A stretch of 64,000 bases of DNA from Oscillospiraceae bacterium (GCA_015065785.1 SVPR01000009.1:1-64000), one strand, 5' to 3'; counted from the stretch's first letter, positions 7,546 through 16,176 are shown. Translations and numbers: made by a program. Notes: generated by a model from the sequence alone, not told the origin.

Positions 7546-8711
7546 AATATATTAAAAGCGTAATAGCTTTAACAGTTATTTGTGCTCTTGTAGCAGTGCT
7601 TCTCGCTTTAACAAATTCAATTACAAAACCGCTTATTGAACAAAATGCGTCAGCAGAAGCGAATGCAGCACTTCTTATTGTTCACCCTGATGGTGGCGAT
7701 TTTACACAAGTAGATTTATCAACCTATGAGCTTCCTGCAACTGTAACAGAAGCATATACCGCAAGTAACGGTGGTTATGTTATAAAGCTTCTTACATCAG
7801 GCTACGGTGCAGATATGGTGCTTATGTGTGGTATTGATGCTAATGGCGTTGTTACAGGTGCTACTTGTCTTTCAAGTACAGAAACATTAGGCTACGAAAA
7901 AACCTACGGTGATTCTTTAACAGGCAAGACTGTAGAAGATATTGATGCAGTAGAAACAATTTCAGGTGCAACAAAAACAACTGCAGGTTATAAAAATGCA
8001 GTTAAAGATGCACTTAATGCTACAATTATTCTCGGCGGTGGCTCAGTAGATATTCGTTCAGAAGCAGAAATTCTTAACGATAACTTAAACGAAGCTTTAC
8101 CGGCAGGCGAGGGCAAATTCGTTTCCTGGTTTATGGTAGAAGCATTAGAGAATGTTACTGCTGTTTATGAGGCTGAAAACGGTACAGGCTATGTTCTCGT
8201 TTCAGGTGAAGAATTCATTGCAATTGACAAATCAGGTGCAGTTCTTACTGCTGTTGCTGACGATGTAAAAGCAGTTATGGAAGCTAACGCACAGTTGATT
8301 TTAAATTCTTCAATTGAAGAAATTGATATTACAGGCTATAGCGATATGCCAACTCATATTAAAAAGGCATATAAAACTGCAAGCGGTAACTATGTATTTG
8401 ATGTAGAGGCAAAGGGCTTCGGTATCAATGGTGACCATTATTATAATCCATCAGGCAAGCCAATTGAATTAAAGGCTTCTGCAACAAGTGATGGTAAAAT
8501 TATTGCAGTATTAACAGTTGCTCAATATGAAACCGACGGAATTGGTTCAGCTTGTGCTGATGCTTCATTCTACACTCAATTTAATGATAAAACAGAAGCA
8601 GATTATGGCGATATTGAAGCAATTTCAGGTGCAACAATTACAACAAACGGTTATAAAACAGCAGTTTCAAAGGTATTTGAAGCAGTAAAAATTTTGGAAG
8701 GGGTGGCCTAA
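7542..8711 (+). CDS. rnfG: Rnf complex FMN-carrying subunit RnfG, duplicated FMN-binding domain
   Basis: 389 residues, about twice the usual 180-210. An N-terminal membrane anchor (residues 4-24) is followed by two FMN_bind domains. Each ends in a flavinylation motif: ETISGATKTT with Thr144 and EAISGATITT with Thr365, both followed by GYK-x-AV. ApbE normally links FMN to this threonine on the outer face of the membrane, so this subunit could carry two flavins. The second domain retains GINGDHYYNPSGKPIEL and ETDGIGSA, the first the parallel GYGADMVLMCG and ETLGYEK segments, so both look intact. The frame is continuous with no sign of gene fusion error. Confidence 0.94.
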   Translation: MKYIKSVIALTVICALVAVLLALTNSITKPLIEQNASAEANAALLIVHPDGGDFTQVDLSTYELPATVTEAYTASNGGYVIKLLTSGYGADMVLMCGIDANGVVTGATCLSSTETLGYEKTYGDSLTGKTVEDIDAVETISGATKTTAGYKNAVKDALNATIILGGGSVDIRSEAEILNDNLNEALPAGEGKFVSWFMVEALENVTAVYEAENGTGYVLVSGEEFIAIDKSGAVLTAVADDVKAVMEANAQLILNSSIEEIDITGYSDMPTHIKKAYKTASGNYVFDVEAKGFGINGDHYYNPSGKPIELKASATSDGKIIAVLTVAQYETDGIGSACADASFYTQFNDKTEADYGDIEAISGATITTNGYKTAVSKVFEAVKILEGVA

Positions 8712-8714
8712 ATT

Positions 8715-9407
8715 ATGAAAAAGACTAATTACTGGAAAATCTTAATTACAGGCCTTCTCAAAGAAAATCCTGTATTCGTTCTTATTTTAGGTACTTGCCC
8801 GACACTTGCTATGTCAAACTCAGTAACAAGTGCGGTTGGTATGGGTCTTGCGGCAACAGCAGTTTTAATTTGCTCAAATGCAGTTATTTCTTTGTTCCGT
8901 AAATTTATTCCTGACGCAGTACGAATTCCCTGCTATATAGTTGTTATTGCAGGCTTCGTTACTTTAGTTGAAATGTTCATTCACGCTTATTTACCAGAGC
9001 TTTATAAGAGTCTTGGTGTTTACCTCGCTCTTATTACAGTTAACTGTATTATTTTAGGTCGTGCAGAAATGTTCGCAGGTAAAAATACAGTTGGTAAATC
9101 AATTTTAGATGGTATCGGAATGGGTCTCGGATTTACTTTAGCAATCTTCTTTATGGCAGTTGTCCGTGAGGTTATTGGTGCAGGTACATTTGCAGGTATC
9201 GAAATTCCGTTTATGATTGACCATAAAATCGAATTCTTTGTAAAAGCACCGGGTGGCTTAATGGTTTACGGTCTTTTAATTGCGGCTGTAAATGTTATTA
9301 CAAAGGGTAAAGCAATTAAGAAAAAAGAATTCAACTGTGCAGGTTGCCCGTCAGCAGGCGTGTGCAACGGCGGTTGTCAGGCTAATGCAGTTAAGGAGGG
9401 TGAATAA
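8715..9407 (+). CDS. rnfE: Rnf complex membrane subunit RnfE with cysteine-rich tail
   Basis: 230 residues of the Rnf-Nqr family with six membrane helices. The conserved NPVFVLILGTCPTLAMSNS near the N-terminus and the HAYLPELYKSLGVYLALI segment near residue 90 are diagnostic and hold the cysteine that helps bind the intramembrane iron-sulphur centre shared with RnfA. After the last helix there is a soluble tail, residues about 205-230, with CAGCPSAGVCNGGC (C-x2-C-x5-C-x3-C). The stop overlaps the rnfA start by one base. Confidence 0.95.
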   Translation: MKKTNYWKILITGLLKENPVFVLILGTCPTLAMSNSVTSAVGMGLAATAVLICSNAVISLFRKFIPDAVRIPCYIVVIAGFVTLVEMFIHAYLPELYKSLGVYLALITVNCIILGRAEMFAGKNTVGKSILDGIGMGLGFTLAIFFMAVVREVIGAGTFAGIEIPFMIDHKIEFFVKAPGGLMVYGLLIAAVNVITKGKAIKKKEFNCAGCPSAGVCNGGCQANAVKEGE

Positions 9408-10006
9408 TGGATACTTTTAAAGGCTTAGTTGCTATTTTATTAACAGCAGTTTTAGTTAACAACTATGTTTTAAGACAATTCCTTGGTATTTGCCCGTTTT
9501 TAGGTGTTTCTAAAAAGCTTAATCAGGCAGTTGGTATGGGTGTTGCGGTTACATTTGTTATGTTACTTGCAACTGCAGTTACCTGGCCGATTCAGATTTT
9601 TGTCCTTAATAATTTAGGGCTCGAATATATGCAGACAATTGTTTTCATTTTAGTTATTGCTGCATTAGTTCAGTTTGTTGAAATTTTCTTAAAGAAGTTC
9701 ATTCCTGCACTTCATAAGAGCCTTGGCGTTTACTTGCCACTTATTACAACAAACTGTGCTGTTTTAGGCGTTACAATCAACAATATTACAGATGGCTTCA
9801 ATTTCCTTGAGTCTATGGTTAGCTCATTAGGTTGCGGTCTTGGCTTTATGCTTGCAATGGTACTCTTCTCAGGTGTTCGTTCAAGAATTGATGAGAGTGA
9901 TATTCCGGAGCACTTCAAAGGTCTTCCTGCAACATTGATTGCGGCTTCATTCGTGTCACTCGCTTTCTACGGATTTGAAGGCGTTGTTGATAATTTATTC
10001 GCGTAG
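9407..10006 (+). CDS. rnfA: Rnf complex membrane subunit RnfA
   Basis: 199 residues with six membrane helices, paralogous to RnfE and inserted in the membrane in the opposite sense. The family signatures NNYVLRQFLGICPFLGVS at residues 18-35 and LHKSLGVYLPLITTNCAVLG near residue 105 carry the two conserved cysteines of the intramembrane cluster. Length is typical. A 58-base gap with AAAGGTGAAA precedes rnfB. Confidence 0.96.
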   Translation: MDTFKGLVAILLTAVLVNNYVLRQFLGICPFLGVSKKLNQAVGMGVAVTFVMLLATAVTWPIQIFVLNNLGLEYMQTIVFILVIAALVQFVEIFLKKFIPALHKSLGVYLPLITTNCAVLGVTINNITDGFNFLESMVSSLGCGLGFMLAMVLFSGVRSRIDESDIPEHFKGLPATLIAASFVSLAFYGFEGVVDNLFA

Positions 10007-10064
10007 GGTGAAAATTAAATTTAAGGCGTACAGTTTTTACTGTCGCTGAATAAAGGTGAAAATA

Positions 10065-10883
10065 ATGGATATAAATGCAATTTTAATAGCTTTAGGCGTT
10101 GTTGCTGGCGTTGGTCTTGTTTTAGGCATCGTTTTAGCACTCGCTTCAAAGTTCTTTGCAGTTGACGAAGACGAAAAGGTAAAGCTTGTTCGTGAAGTGC
10201 TTCCGGGTGCTAACTGTGGCGCTTGTGGCTACACAGGCTGTGATGGTTATGCAGAAGCAGTAGCAAAAGGTGAGGCTGAGCCAAATCTTTGTATTCCCGG
10301 TGGTTCAACTGCCGCTGCACAGCTCTCAATTATCTTGGGTGTTAAAATTCAGACACTTGAGCCAAAGGTTGCTTTTGTTGCTTGTGGCGGTGACTGTGAA
10401 AACGCATCTTCTTGTGCAGTTTATGATGGTATTAAAAGCTGTAAAGCTGCAAGTATGGTTTACGGCGGACCTTTTGACTGTGCATACAGCTGTGTAGGCT
10501 GTGGCGACTGTGCTTCAGTTTGTCCTGTTAATGCAATTTGTGTTCACGACGGACTTGCTCATGTTGACCCAAGAGAATGTGTAGGTTGCGGTAAATGTGT
10601 AGGTACTTGTCCTAAGCACATTATTAAGCTTCTTCCTAAGGAAACAAAAACTGCAGTTATGTGTAGCAACATTCAAAAGGGTGCAGTTGCCCGTACAAAT
10701 TGTAAAAATGCTTGTATCGGTTGTAAAAAGTGTGAGCTTAATTGTCCCGAAAAGGCAATTACAGTTATCGACAACCTCGCAAGAATTGATTATGACAAAT
10801 GCACAGGCTGTCGCTTGTGTGAACAGAATTGTCCTACAAAGTGCTTGAAACCGATTGATTTTGCTAATAATAAGATTGGTTAA
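10065..10883 (+). CDS. rnfB: Rnf complex ferredoxin-accepting subunit RnfB
   Basis: 272 residues from ATG 10065, chosen because AAAGG lies nine bases upstream; a GTG nine bases earlier is poorly spaced. RnfB takes electrons from reduced ferredoxin. An N-terminal membrane helix (residues 4-26) is followed by the [4Fe-4S] domain CGACGYTGCDGYAEAV and four ferredoxin-type motifs, CVGCGDCASVCP, CVGCGKCVGTCP, CIGCKKCELNCP and CTGCRLCEQNCP. Multiple clusters are usual for clostridial RnfB. It completes the order C-D-G-E-A-B typical of Clostridia. Confidence 0.95.
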   Translation: MDINAILIALGVVAGVGLVLGIVLALASKFFAVDEDEKVKLVREVLPGANCGACGYTGCDGYAEAVAKGEAEPNLCIPGGSTAAAQLSIILGVKIQTLEPKVAFVACGGDCENASSCAVYDGIKSCKAASMVYGGPFDCAYSCVGCGDCASVCPVNAICVHDGLAHVDPRECVGCGKCVGTCPKHIIKLLPKETKTAVMCSNIQKGAVARTNCKNACIGCKKCELNCPEKAITVIDNLARIDYDKCTGCRLCEQNCPTKCLKPIDFANNKIG

Positions 10884-10884
10884 T

Positions 10885-11271
10885 ATGAGCAATAAGAAAA
10901 AAATTAAAAATGATATAATCCTCGCCGTTATTGTTTTAGTAATAGCGGCAGGAGGTATTCTTTTATTAAATATCTTCAGAACAGAGGGTGCTTTTGCAGT
11001 AGTCAAAATTGACGGTGCAGAAGCAGAGCGTTATCCGCTTTCGGTTAATACAGAAGCTGTAATTGAAACAGGGGATAATAAAGAATTTAAAAATACCCTG
11101 GTTATTGAAGACGGCAAAGCGTTTATAAGAGATGCAAATTGCCCCGATAAAATCTGCGAGGGTCACAATAAAATTTCTTATAAAGGCGAAACAATCGTGT
11201 GCCTGCCACACAAGGTTGTAATTGAAATTGTTGCAGAAGATACTGCTGACGATTTAGATGTAGTAGTTTAA
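10885..11271 (+). CDS. NusG domain II-containing membrane-anchored protein
   Basis: 128 residues starting one base after the rnfB stop. One N-terminal membrane segment (NDIILAVIVLVIAAGGILLL) anchors an extracytoplasmic NusG_II domain; the segment IRDANCPDKICEGHNKIS followed by GETIVCLPHKVVIEI is the conserved core, including the two cysteines. Such genes are routinely found beside rnf or apbE with a Gx-type transporter in Clostridia. The exact function is not known; an accessory role in assembly or flavin supply is inferred from context only. Confidence 0.85.
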   Translation: MSNKKKIKNDIILAVIVLVIAAGGILLLNIFRTEGAFAVVKIDGAEAERYPLSVNTEAVIETGDNKEFKNTLVIEDGKAFIRDANCPDKICEGHNKISYKGETIVCLPHKVVIEIVAEDTADDLDVVV

Positions 11272-11285
11272 TACCCGGAGAAATT

Positions 11286-11786
11286 ATGAGAAAACAGACA
11301 AGAAAAATCGCACTGTTAGGTGTATTAACCTCAGTAGCATTAGTGCTTTCTTATTTAGAAGCAATGCTACCACCAATATCTACCGCAGTTCCAGGAATTA
11401 AAATGGGACTACCTAATATTATAATAATCTTTTTATTATATAAATTCGGTTTAAAAGAAGCAATAATTGTTTCACTTATAAGGGTGTTTATCGTTTCGTT
11501 GCTTTTTGGTAATGTAATGACTTTGGCTTATAGCGTAGCAGGGGCAGTGTTAAGCCTTGCCTTGATGACACTTTTCAAAAAGCTCAATCTCTTTTCTGCG
11601 ATTGGTGTCAGCATAATCGGTGGTATTTCTCATAATCTCGGTCAGATTCTGGTTGCAATTTTCCTGTTTGATACAATACAAATCGGGTATTATATGATAG
11701 TTCTTGCAATAACTGGTACAATAGCCGGTGTCTTAATAGGAATTATCAGTTCAATACTTGTAAAAAAATTGGAAAAACTTGTATGA
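11286..11786 (+). CDS. Gx transporter family protein (HepPP synthase component I-like)
   Basis: 166 residues with five to six membrane helices. The pattern PGIKMGLPNIIIIFLLYKFG, then RVFIVSLLFGN and GGISHNLGQILVA, identifies the PF07456 family, once named heptaprenyl diphosphate synthase component I and now thought to resemble the substrate-binding subunits of ECF transporters. Neighbouring rnf and apbE genes make a flavin precursor or a metal plausible as substrate, by inference only. It is the last gene of the first rnf transcription unit; a new promoter follows. Confidence 0.85.
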   Translation: MRKQTRKIALLGVLTSVALVLSYLEAMLPPISTAVPGIKMGLPNIIIIFLLYKFGLKEAIIVSLIRVFIVSLLFGNVMTLAYSVAGAVLSLALMTLFKKLNLFSAIGVSIIGGISHNLGQILVAIFLFDTIQIGYYMIVLAITGTIAGVLIGIISSILVKKLEKLV

Positions 11787-11831
11787 TTTTTAAAAATTTA
11801 TAAAAATATTGTTTATTTTTTAACAATGGTA

Positions 11832-11860
11832 TTGACAAACAGTGGAAAATTTGTAATAAT
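11832..11860 (+). promoter_or_regulatory. Sigma-A type promoter of the two-repeat lipoprotein gene
   Basis: TTGACA at 11832-11837 and AATAAT at 11855-11860 with a 17-base spacer. The leader carries a small hairpin AAGAGT-GAAA-ACTCTT at 11868-11883 before the ribosome binding site AAAGGAGAGG. Confidence 0.7.
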
Positions 11861-11919
11861 CAATTCAAGAGTGAAAACTCTTTATGCAAGAAAAAATATT
11901 ATTAAAGGAGAGGCTCAAA

Positions 11920-12978
11920 ATGAAAAAGATTCTCAGTCTTGCACTCGTATTAGTAATGGTATTATCAGTAGCAGCTTTAGTTGGCTGTACAGGCGACAAA
12001 GAGCCTGCAGGTAACGATGCAGCAGCTACACTTAAATTCGGTTTAGGTGTTGTTTCAAACTTCGGCGAAGCAACAGACGCTGATGGCGACACAAACGGCG
12101 CTGGCGAATTCAACACAACAGCAGTTGCAGTTCTTCTCGATGCTGAAGGTAAAATCGCAGCAATCGACCTTGACACCGCTCAAATCAAAACTGCTTGGAC
12201 TTCAGCAGGTAAAGTTATAGCAGTTGAAGATTTAAGAACAAAGTACGAAAAAGGTACTGAGTACAATATGGCTGCTTTCGGTAAAAAACACGACGGCTCA
12301 GAAGGCAAACCATTAGAGTGGAACGAACAAGCTGATGTATTTATGACAACAGCAAAAGGCAAAACACTTGCTGAAGTTAAAGCTTTAATGGCTGAAGATG
12401 GTTATGCACAAGGCGACCTTGCAACAGCAGGTTGCACAATCAAAGTTGGCGATTTCATGTCAGCTCTTGAAAAAGCAGTTAATTCTGCAGCAGATTCAAA
12501 AGCTACTGCTGAAAACAAACTCGCAGTTGCTCTCGTAGCTGCTAACTCACACTCAAGTGCAGACGCTACTGACGAAAAAGAAGGTCTTGCACAAATCGAC
12601 ACAACTGTTGTTGCTGCTGTTACAGATGCAGAAGGCAAAGTTGTAGTTTCTAAGACAGACTGCGTTCAAGGCAAAATGCCATTTGATGCTGCTGGTAAAT
12701 CAACACTTGATGCAACAGCTGCAATCAAAACAAAGCTTGAACTCGGCGATGATTACAATATGGCTAAATTCGGCACAAGACATGACGGTACTGAAGGCGA
12801 AGTAAAAGAATGGTATGCACAAGCTGCTGCTTTCGATGCTGCTCTTGTAGGCAAAACAGCTGCTGATTTTGCAGGTCTTGCAGGTGATGATGGCTATGCA
12901 ACAGGCGACCTCGCAACAGCAGGTTGTACAATGGCTATCGGCGATATGATTGCTGCTGCAACAGCTGCTACAAAATAA
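11920..12978 (+). CDS. Two-repeat lipoprotein between rnf and apbE
   Basis: 352 residues from ATG 11920 (AAAGGAGAGG upstream). A lipoprotein signal ends VAALVGC, with Cys at about 23. The mature part is two copies of a ~150-residue domain that share DAEGK, YNMA-x-FG-x2-HDG, a tryptophan-glutamine-alanine helix, GKT, and a final GDLATAGCT followed by GD. The final motif resembles, in position and spacing, the D-x-x-(S/T)-G-A-T flavinylation motif of FMN_bind domains, but it has Cys-Thr where Ala-Thr is expected. Similar proteins near Rnf genes are known only as hypothetical. Ala-rich, highly expressed codon style and its own promoter suggest an abundant surface protein. Confidence 0.75.
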   Translation: MKKILSLALVLVMVLSVAALVGCTGDKEPAGNDAAATLKFGLGVVSNFGEATDADGDTNGAGEFNTTAVAVLLDAEGKIAAIDLDTAQIKTAWTSAGKVIAVEDLRTKYEKGTEYNMAAFGKKHDGSEGKPLEWNEQADVFMTTAKGKTLAEVKALMAEDGYAQGDLATAGCTIKVGDFMSALEKAVNSAADSKATAENKLAVALVAANSHSSADATDEKEGLAQIDTTVVAAVTDAEGKVVVSKTDCVQGKMPFDAAGKSTLDATAAIKTKLELGDDYNMAKFGTRHDGTEGEVKEWYAQAAAFDAALVGKTAADFAGLAGDDGYATGDLATAGCTMAIGDMIAAATAATK

Positions 12979-13007
12979 TTAAGTCGCCAATATAAGCGAA
13001 AAGTTTT

Positions 13008-13040
13008 ACAGGGGATGTTGTTTCGCGGCAACATCCCTGT
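13008..13040 (+). terminator. Strong hairpin between the lipoprotein gene and apbE
   Basis: ACAGGGGATGTTG and CAACATCCCTGT pair around TTTCGCGG, followed by the moderately T-rich TGTTTTGTG. It ends only 13 bases before the apbE start, so it could attenuate apbE transcription or occlude its start rather than act as a plain terminator. Confidence 0.6.
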
Positions 13041-13053
13041 TGTTTTGTGATTT

Positions 13054-14133
13054 ATGAAAAAATATATTTCTTTATTTTTAATTAGTGTAATGCTTTTTTC
13101 ACAAGTAAGCTTATTCACTTCTTGTAATTTTGATTCCTCTAAAACAAAGTTTTCTGACTATTATTTTGATTATTTTGATACAGTAACAACAATTACTGCT
13201 TATATGGAAACCGAAGAAGAATTTAAAGCTGTTTGTGAAGATGTTAAAGCAGAGTTAAATGAATATCATAAACTTTATGACATTTATTTCAGGTACGATA
13301 ACCTTAATAACATTTGCGTTATAAATCAATTAACTGATGGGAAACATAATGTAGTTAAGGTAGATAAAAAAATAATTGATTTGTTGCTCTATTCAAAGGA
13401 AATGTATGAGCTGACAAACGGTAAAATCAATGTTGCAATGGGTAGTGTGCTTTCTATCTGGCATAAATACCGCAACTCAGGTCTTTCTGACCCGGGTAAA
13501 GCAGAATTGCCACCAATAGAGAAGCTACAAGAGGCTAATAAGTATGTTGATTTTAATAAGGTTATCATAGACGAGGAAAACAGTACCGTTTTTCTTTCTG
13601 ACCCCGAAATGACACTTGATGTAGGTGCGATAGCAAAGGGCTACGCAGTAGAGCGAATTGCTATGGCTTTAACTGAAAAAGGTGTTACCGATGTTCTTTT
13701 AAATGTTGGTGGCAATGTCCGTACAATCGGTATGGGCAAAGATAATGAACCGTGGAAGGTCGGAATTGAAAATCCGAATTTAGAAAAACAGGAAGAAATA
13801 CCGCATATTGAGTATTTGAAAATAAGCGATATGTCACTTGTGACAAGTGGCTCATATCAACGCTTCTATGAGGTCGATGGTAAAAGCTATCATCATATAA
13901 TTGACCCGAATACTTTATATCCTGGTGAAAAGTATTTATCTGTTTCAGTTTTAACAAACCATTCAGGCTTGGGAGATGCCTTATCAACCTCATTATTTTT
14001 AATGGATATTGAAGAGGGCAAAAAGCTGGTAGAAAGCTTAGAGAATGTTGAAGCTATGTGGGTTACTACGGACGGCGAACAGATTTATTCTGACGGCTTT
14101 TCAGATTATACTTTTGAATATAAAACAAATTAA
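13054..14133 (+). CDS. apbE: FAD:protein FMN transferase ApbE
   Basis: 359 residues with a lipoprotein signal (MFSQVSLFTSC, Cys about 24), so it works on the outer face of the membrane. ApbE transfers FMN from FAD to a threonine in target proteins such as RnfG and RnfD. Diagnostic segments are FDTVTTITAYMET, MGSVLSIWHKY, LDVGAIAKGYAVERI near residue 190, LLNVGGNVRTIG and, near residue 280, YHHIIDPNTLYPGEKY, with the metal-binding GLGDALSTSLFLM following. No good ribosome binding site precedes the ATG; translation may depend on the preceding hairpin or on upstream ribosomes. The genetic placement next to rnfG fits its job. Confidence 0.93.
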   Translation: MKKYISLFLISVMLFSQVSLFTSCNFDSSKTKFSDYYFDYFDTVTTITAYMETEEEFKAVCEDVKAELNEYHKLYDIYFRYDNLNNICVINQLTDGKHNVVKVDKKIIDLLLYSKEMYELTNGKINVAMGSVLSIWHKYRNSGLSDPGKAELPPIEKLQEANKYVDFNKVIIDEENSTVFLSDPEMTLDVGAIAKGYAVERIAMALTEKGVTDVLLNVGGNVRTIGMGKDNEPWKVGIENPNLEKQEEIPHIEYLKISDMSLVTSGSYQRFYEVDGKSYHHIIDPNTLYPGEKYLSVSVLTNHSGLGDALSTSLFLMDIEEGKKLVESLENVEAMWVTTDGEQIYSDGFSDYTFEYKTN

Positions 14134-14159
14134 ATTATTTAAAATTAAGGAGCTTTAAA

Positions 14160-14735
14160 ATGAACAAAAAAGTTATTATGTCAATTGTAGCAGTAGCGTT
14201 AGTTGTTGCTATTGGTGTTATTGCTGTTGGTTGTGGTAACAGTGCACCTAAAACAGAATTTGCTGATACAGCAGATGTAATCAATAAGGTTGTTGAAACC
14301 TACGCAGAAGATAAAAAGTTTGCATCAATGGGTGGCGATTTAGAAAATCCTGTTGATGGTAAAGCTGGTTTAATGAATCTTACTGATACAGAAACAATTA
14401 ACTATATGCTTCACACAACAGACGATTTAGTTGCACAAACAGATGAAATTGCATCTTTCGTTCACGCTATGAATGCAAATACATTCACAAGTGGCGCATT
14501 TAAGCTTAAGGATGCAGGTTCAGCAGATGCATTCTGCACATCACTTAAAGACAGCGTTTTAGCAACACAATGGATGTGCGGTTTCCCTGAAAAGATTGTT
14601 ATTTTCACAGTTAACGGTGGCGATTATGTTGTATATGCTATCGGTAACGGCGAAGCAATTGATTACTACAAAACTCAGCTCACAACAGTAATGGGTGAAA
14701 GCGCAACTCTTGTAACAGAAGAAGCAGTTGCTTGA
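14160..14735 (+). CDS. Uncharacterised lipoprotein next to apbE
   Basis: 191 residues, ribosome binding site AAGGAG. A signal with lipobox IAVGC (Cys about 25) is followed by a single soluble domain. The central and C-terminal part, TSGAFKLKDAGSADAF then WMCGFPEKIVIFTVNGGDYV, resembles the DUF4358 type in outline, but I would not assign it firmly. Located 26 bases behind apbE and probably co-transcribed with it, so a role on the cell surface with the flavin-based electron transfer proteins is possible. Confidence 0.6.
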   Translation: MNKKVIMSIVAVALVVAIGVIAVGCGNSAPKTEFADTADVINKVVETYAEDKKFASMGGDLENPVDGKAGLMNLTDTETINYMLHTTDDLVAQTDEIASFVHAMNANTFTSGAFKLKDAGSADAFCTSLKDSVLATQWMCGFPEKIVIFTVNGGDYVVYAIGNGEAIDYYKTQLTTVMGESATLVTEEAVA

Positions 14736-14775
14736 TTTTGATATTATATACACACAGCAGTAAAGGGGAATAGTA

Positions 14776-16176
14776 ATGCTTTTTTCAAGCATACCGTTTT
14801 TATATTACTTTCTGCCAAGTGTACTGATACTTTACTTTGTTGTCCCCAAAAAGCTTAAAAATGCTGTATTGCTCTTAAGCAGCTTAGTCTTTTACGGTTG
14901 GGGAGAGCCTAAATATTTAATTTTAATGGTAGCCTCAATTATAATCGGTTATTTTTCCGGTTTACTAATTGAGGCTACAAATGAAAAATCTAAAAAGAAA
15001 ATATTTCTGACAATAAATGTTTTAGTGAATATATGCTTTTTAGGGTTCTTTAAATATTCAGATTTCTTTATAGAAAACTTTAATAATTTAACAGGTCTTT
15101 CTGTAAAGCTATTAAATATCGCTTTACCAATAGGTATCAGTTTTTACACTTTCCAGATTTTAAGCTATACAGTAGATGTTTATCGCGGTACTGTAAAAGC
15201 ACAAAAGAATTTAATAAATCTTGCAGCTTACATCTCAATGTTCCCACAGCTTATTGCAGGGCCAATTGTAAGATATTCAGACATTGTTTCTTCTTTGGAG
15301 GAGCGAAAAACGGATTTCTCAAAGGTTGCAACAGGCTTAAGAAGATTTATAGTAGGTCTTTCTAAAAAGGTTTTAATAGCAAATGCTTTAGGGGAATTGT
15401 GCGCTACTTTTAAAGCATCTGACGATAAATCTCTTTTGTTTTATTGGCTTTATGCTGTAAGCTTCTGTTTACAGGTCTATTTCGATTTTTCGGGTTATTC
15501 CGATATGGCAATAGGTCTTGGCAAAATTCTCGGCTTTGAATTTATGGAAAACTTTAATTTCCCGTTTATTTCAAAGAGCGTAGCAGAATTCTGGAGAAGA
15601 TGGCATATCTCTCTTGGTAGTTGGTTCAGAGATTATGTTTATATTCCACTCGGTGGCAACAGAGTAAAAAAGTCAAGATGGATTTTTAACATTCTCGTCG
15701 TGTGGTTTTTAACAGGCTTCTGGCACGGTGCGGCGTGGAATTTTATAATCTGGGGCTTGTATTTTGTAATTTTCTTAATTTTAGAAAAAACAAAGCTTGT
15801 AAGCTTAATAACAAAAACAAAAGTCATAAATCACATTTATACACTTTTTGTGGTTATTATAAGCTTTGTAATTTTTGATGCAGTGAATATGGGAGAAGCG
15901 TTTTATTATATTAAGGCAATGCTCGGCTTCTCGTCAGCACCAATAATTTCAACAGAGTTTATATATTATTTAAAAGAGTATTCAGTTATCCTTGTTTCAG
16001 GCTTAATTGGTGCTACACCGCTTGTTAAGAGTGCTTGTAGTAAATTAACTCAAACTAAGACTTTACGCGTTGTAGTGGGCGTTTTAGAGCCAATTGTGTT
16101 AATTGCTTTACTCGTTTTAGTAACAGCTTATTTAGTGGACGGCTCATTTAACCCGTTCTTGTATTTCAGATTTTAG
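14776..16176 (+). CDS. MBOAT family O-acyltransferase, AlgI-like
   Basis: 466 residues with about ten membrane helices. The family features are all present: MLFSSIPFLYYFLPSVLILY at the start, QLIAGPIVRYSDI near residue 155, DFSGYSDMAIGLGKILGF near 237, ISKSVAEFWRRWHISLGSWF near 260 and GFWHGAAWNFIIWG near 315, with the catalytic histidine in the WHGAAW motif. AlgI-type proteins move acyl groups, usually acetyl, across the membrane to an extracytoplasmic sugar polymer. The DHHW protein 11 bases downstream is the expected partner. Confidence 0.93.
   Translation: MLFSSIPFLYYFLPSVLILYFVVPKKLKNAVLLLSSLVFYGWGEPKYLILMVASIIIGYFSGLLIEATNEKSKKKIFLTINVLVNICFLGFFKYSDFFIENFNNLTGLSVKLLNIALPIGISFYTFQILSYTVDVYRGTVKAQKNLINLAAYISMFPQLIAGPIVRYSDIVSSLEERKTDFSKVATGLRRFIVGLSKKVLIANALGELCATFKASDDKSLLFYWLYAVSFCLQVYFDFSGYSDMAIGLGKILGFEFMENFNFPFISKSVAEFWRRWHISLGSWFRDYVYIPLGGNRVKKSRWIFNILVVWFLTGFWHGAAWNFIIWGLYFVIFLILEKTKLVSLITKTKVINHIYTLFVVIISFVIFDAVNMGEAFYYIKAMLGFSSAPIISTEFIYYLKEYSVILVSGLIGATPLVKSACSKLTQTKTLRVVVGVLEPIVLIALLVLVTAYLVDGSFNPFLYFRF

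Noticed and set aside
10056..10064. GTG start for rnfB at 10056
   Set aside because: It lies directly against the AAAGG site, while the ATG at 10065 has normal spacing and matches the usual family start.
12402..12638. Minus-strand open frame in the two-repeat lipoprotein gene
   Set aside because: It is the antisense of an Ala-rich coding sequence with GCA/GCT codons and has no independent start signal.
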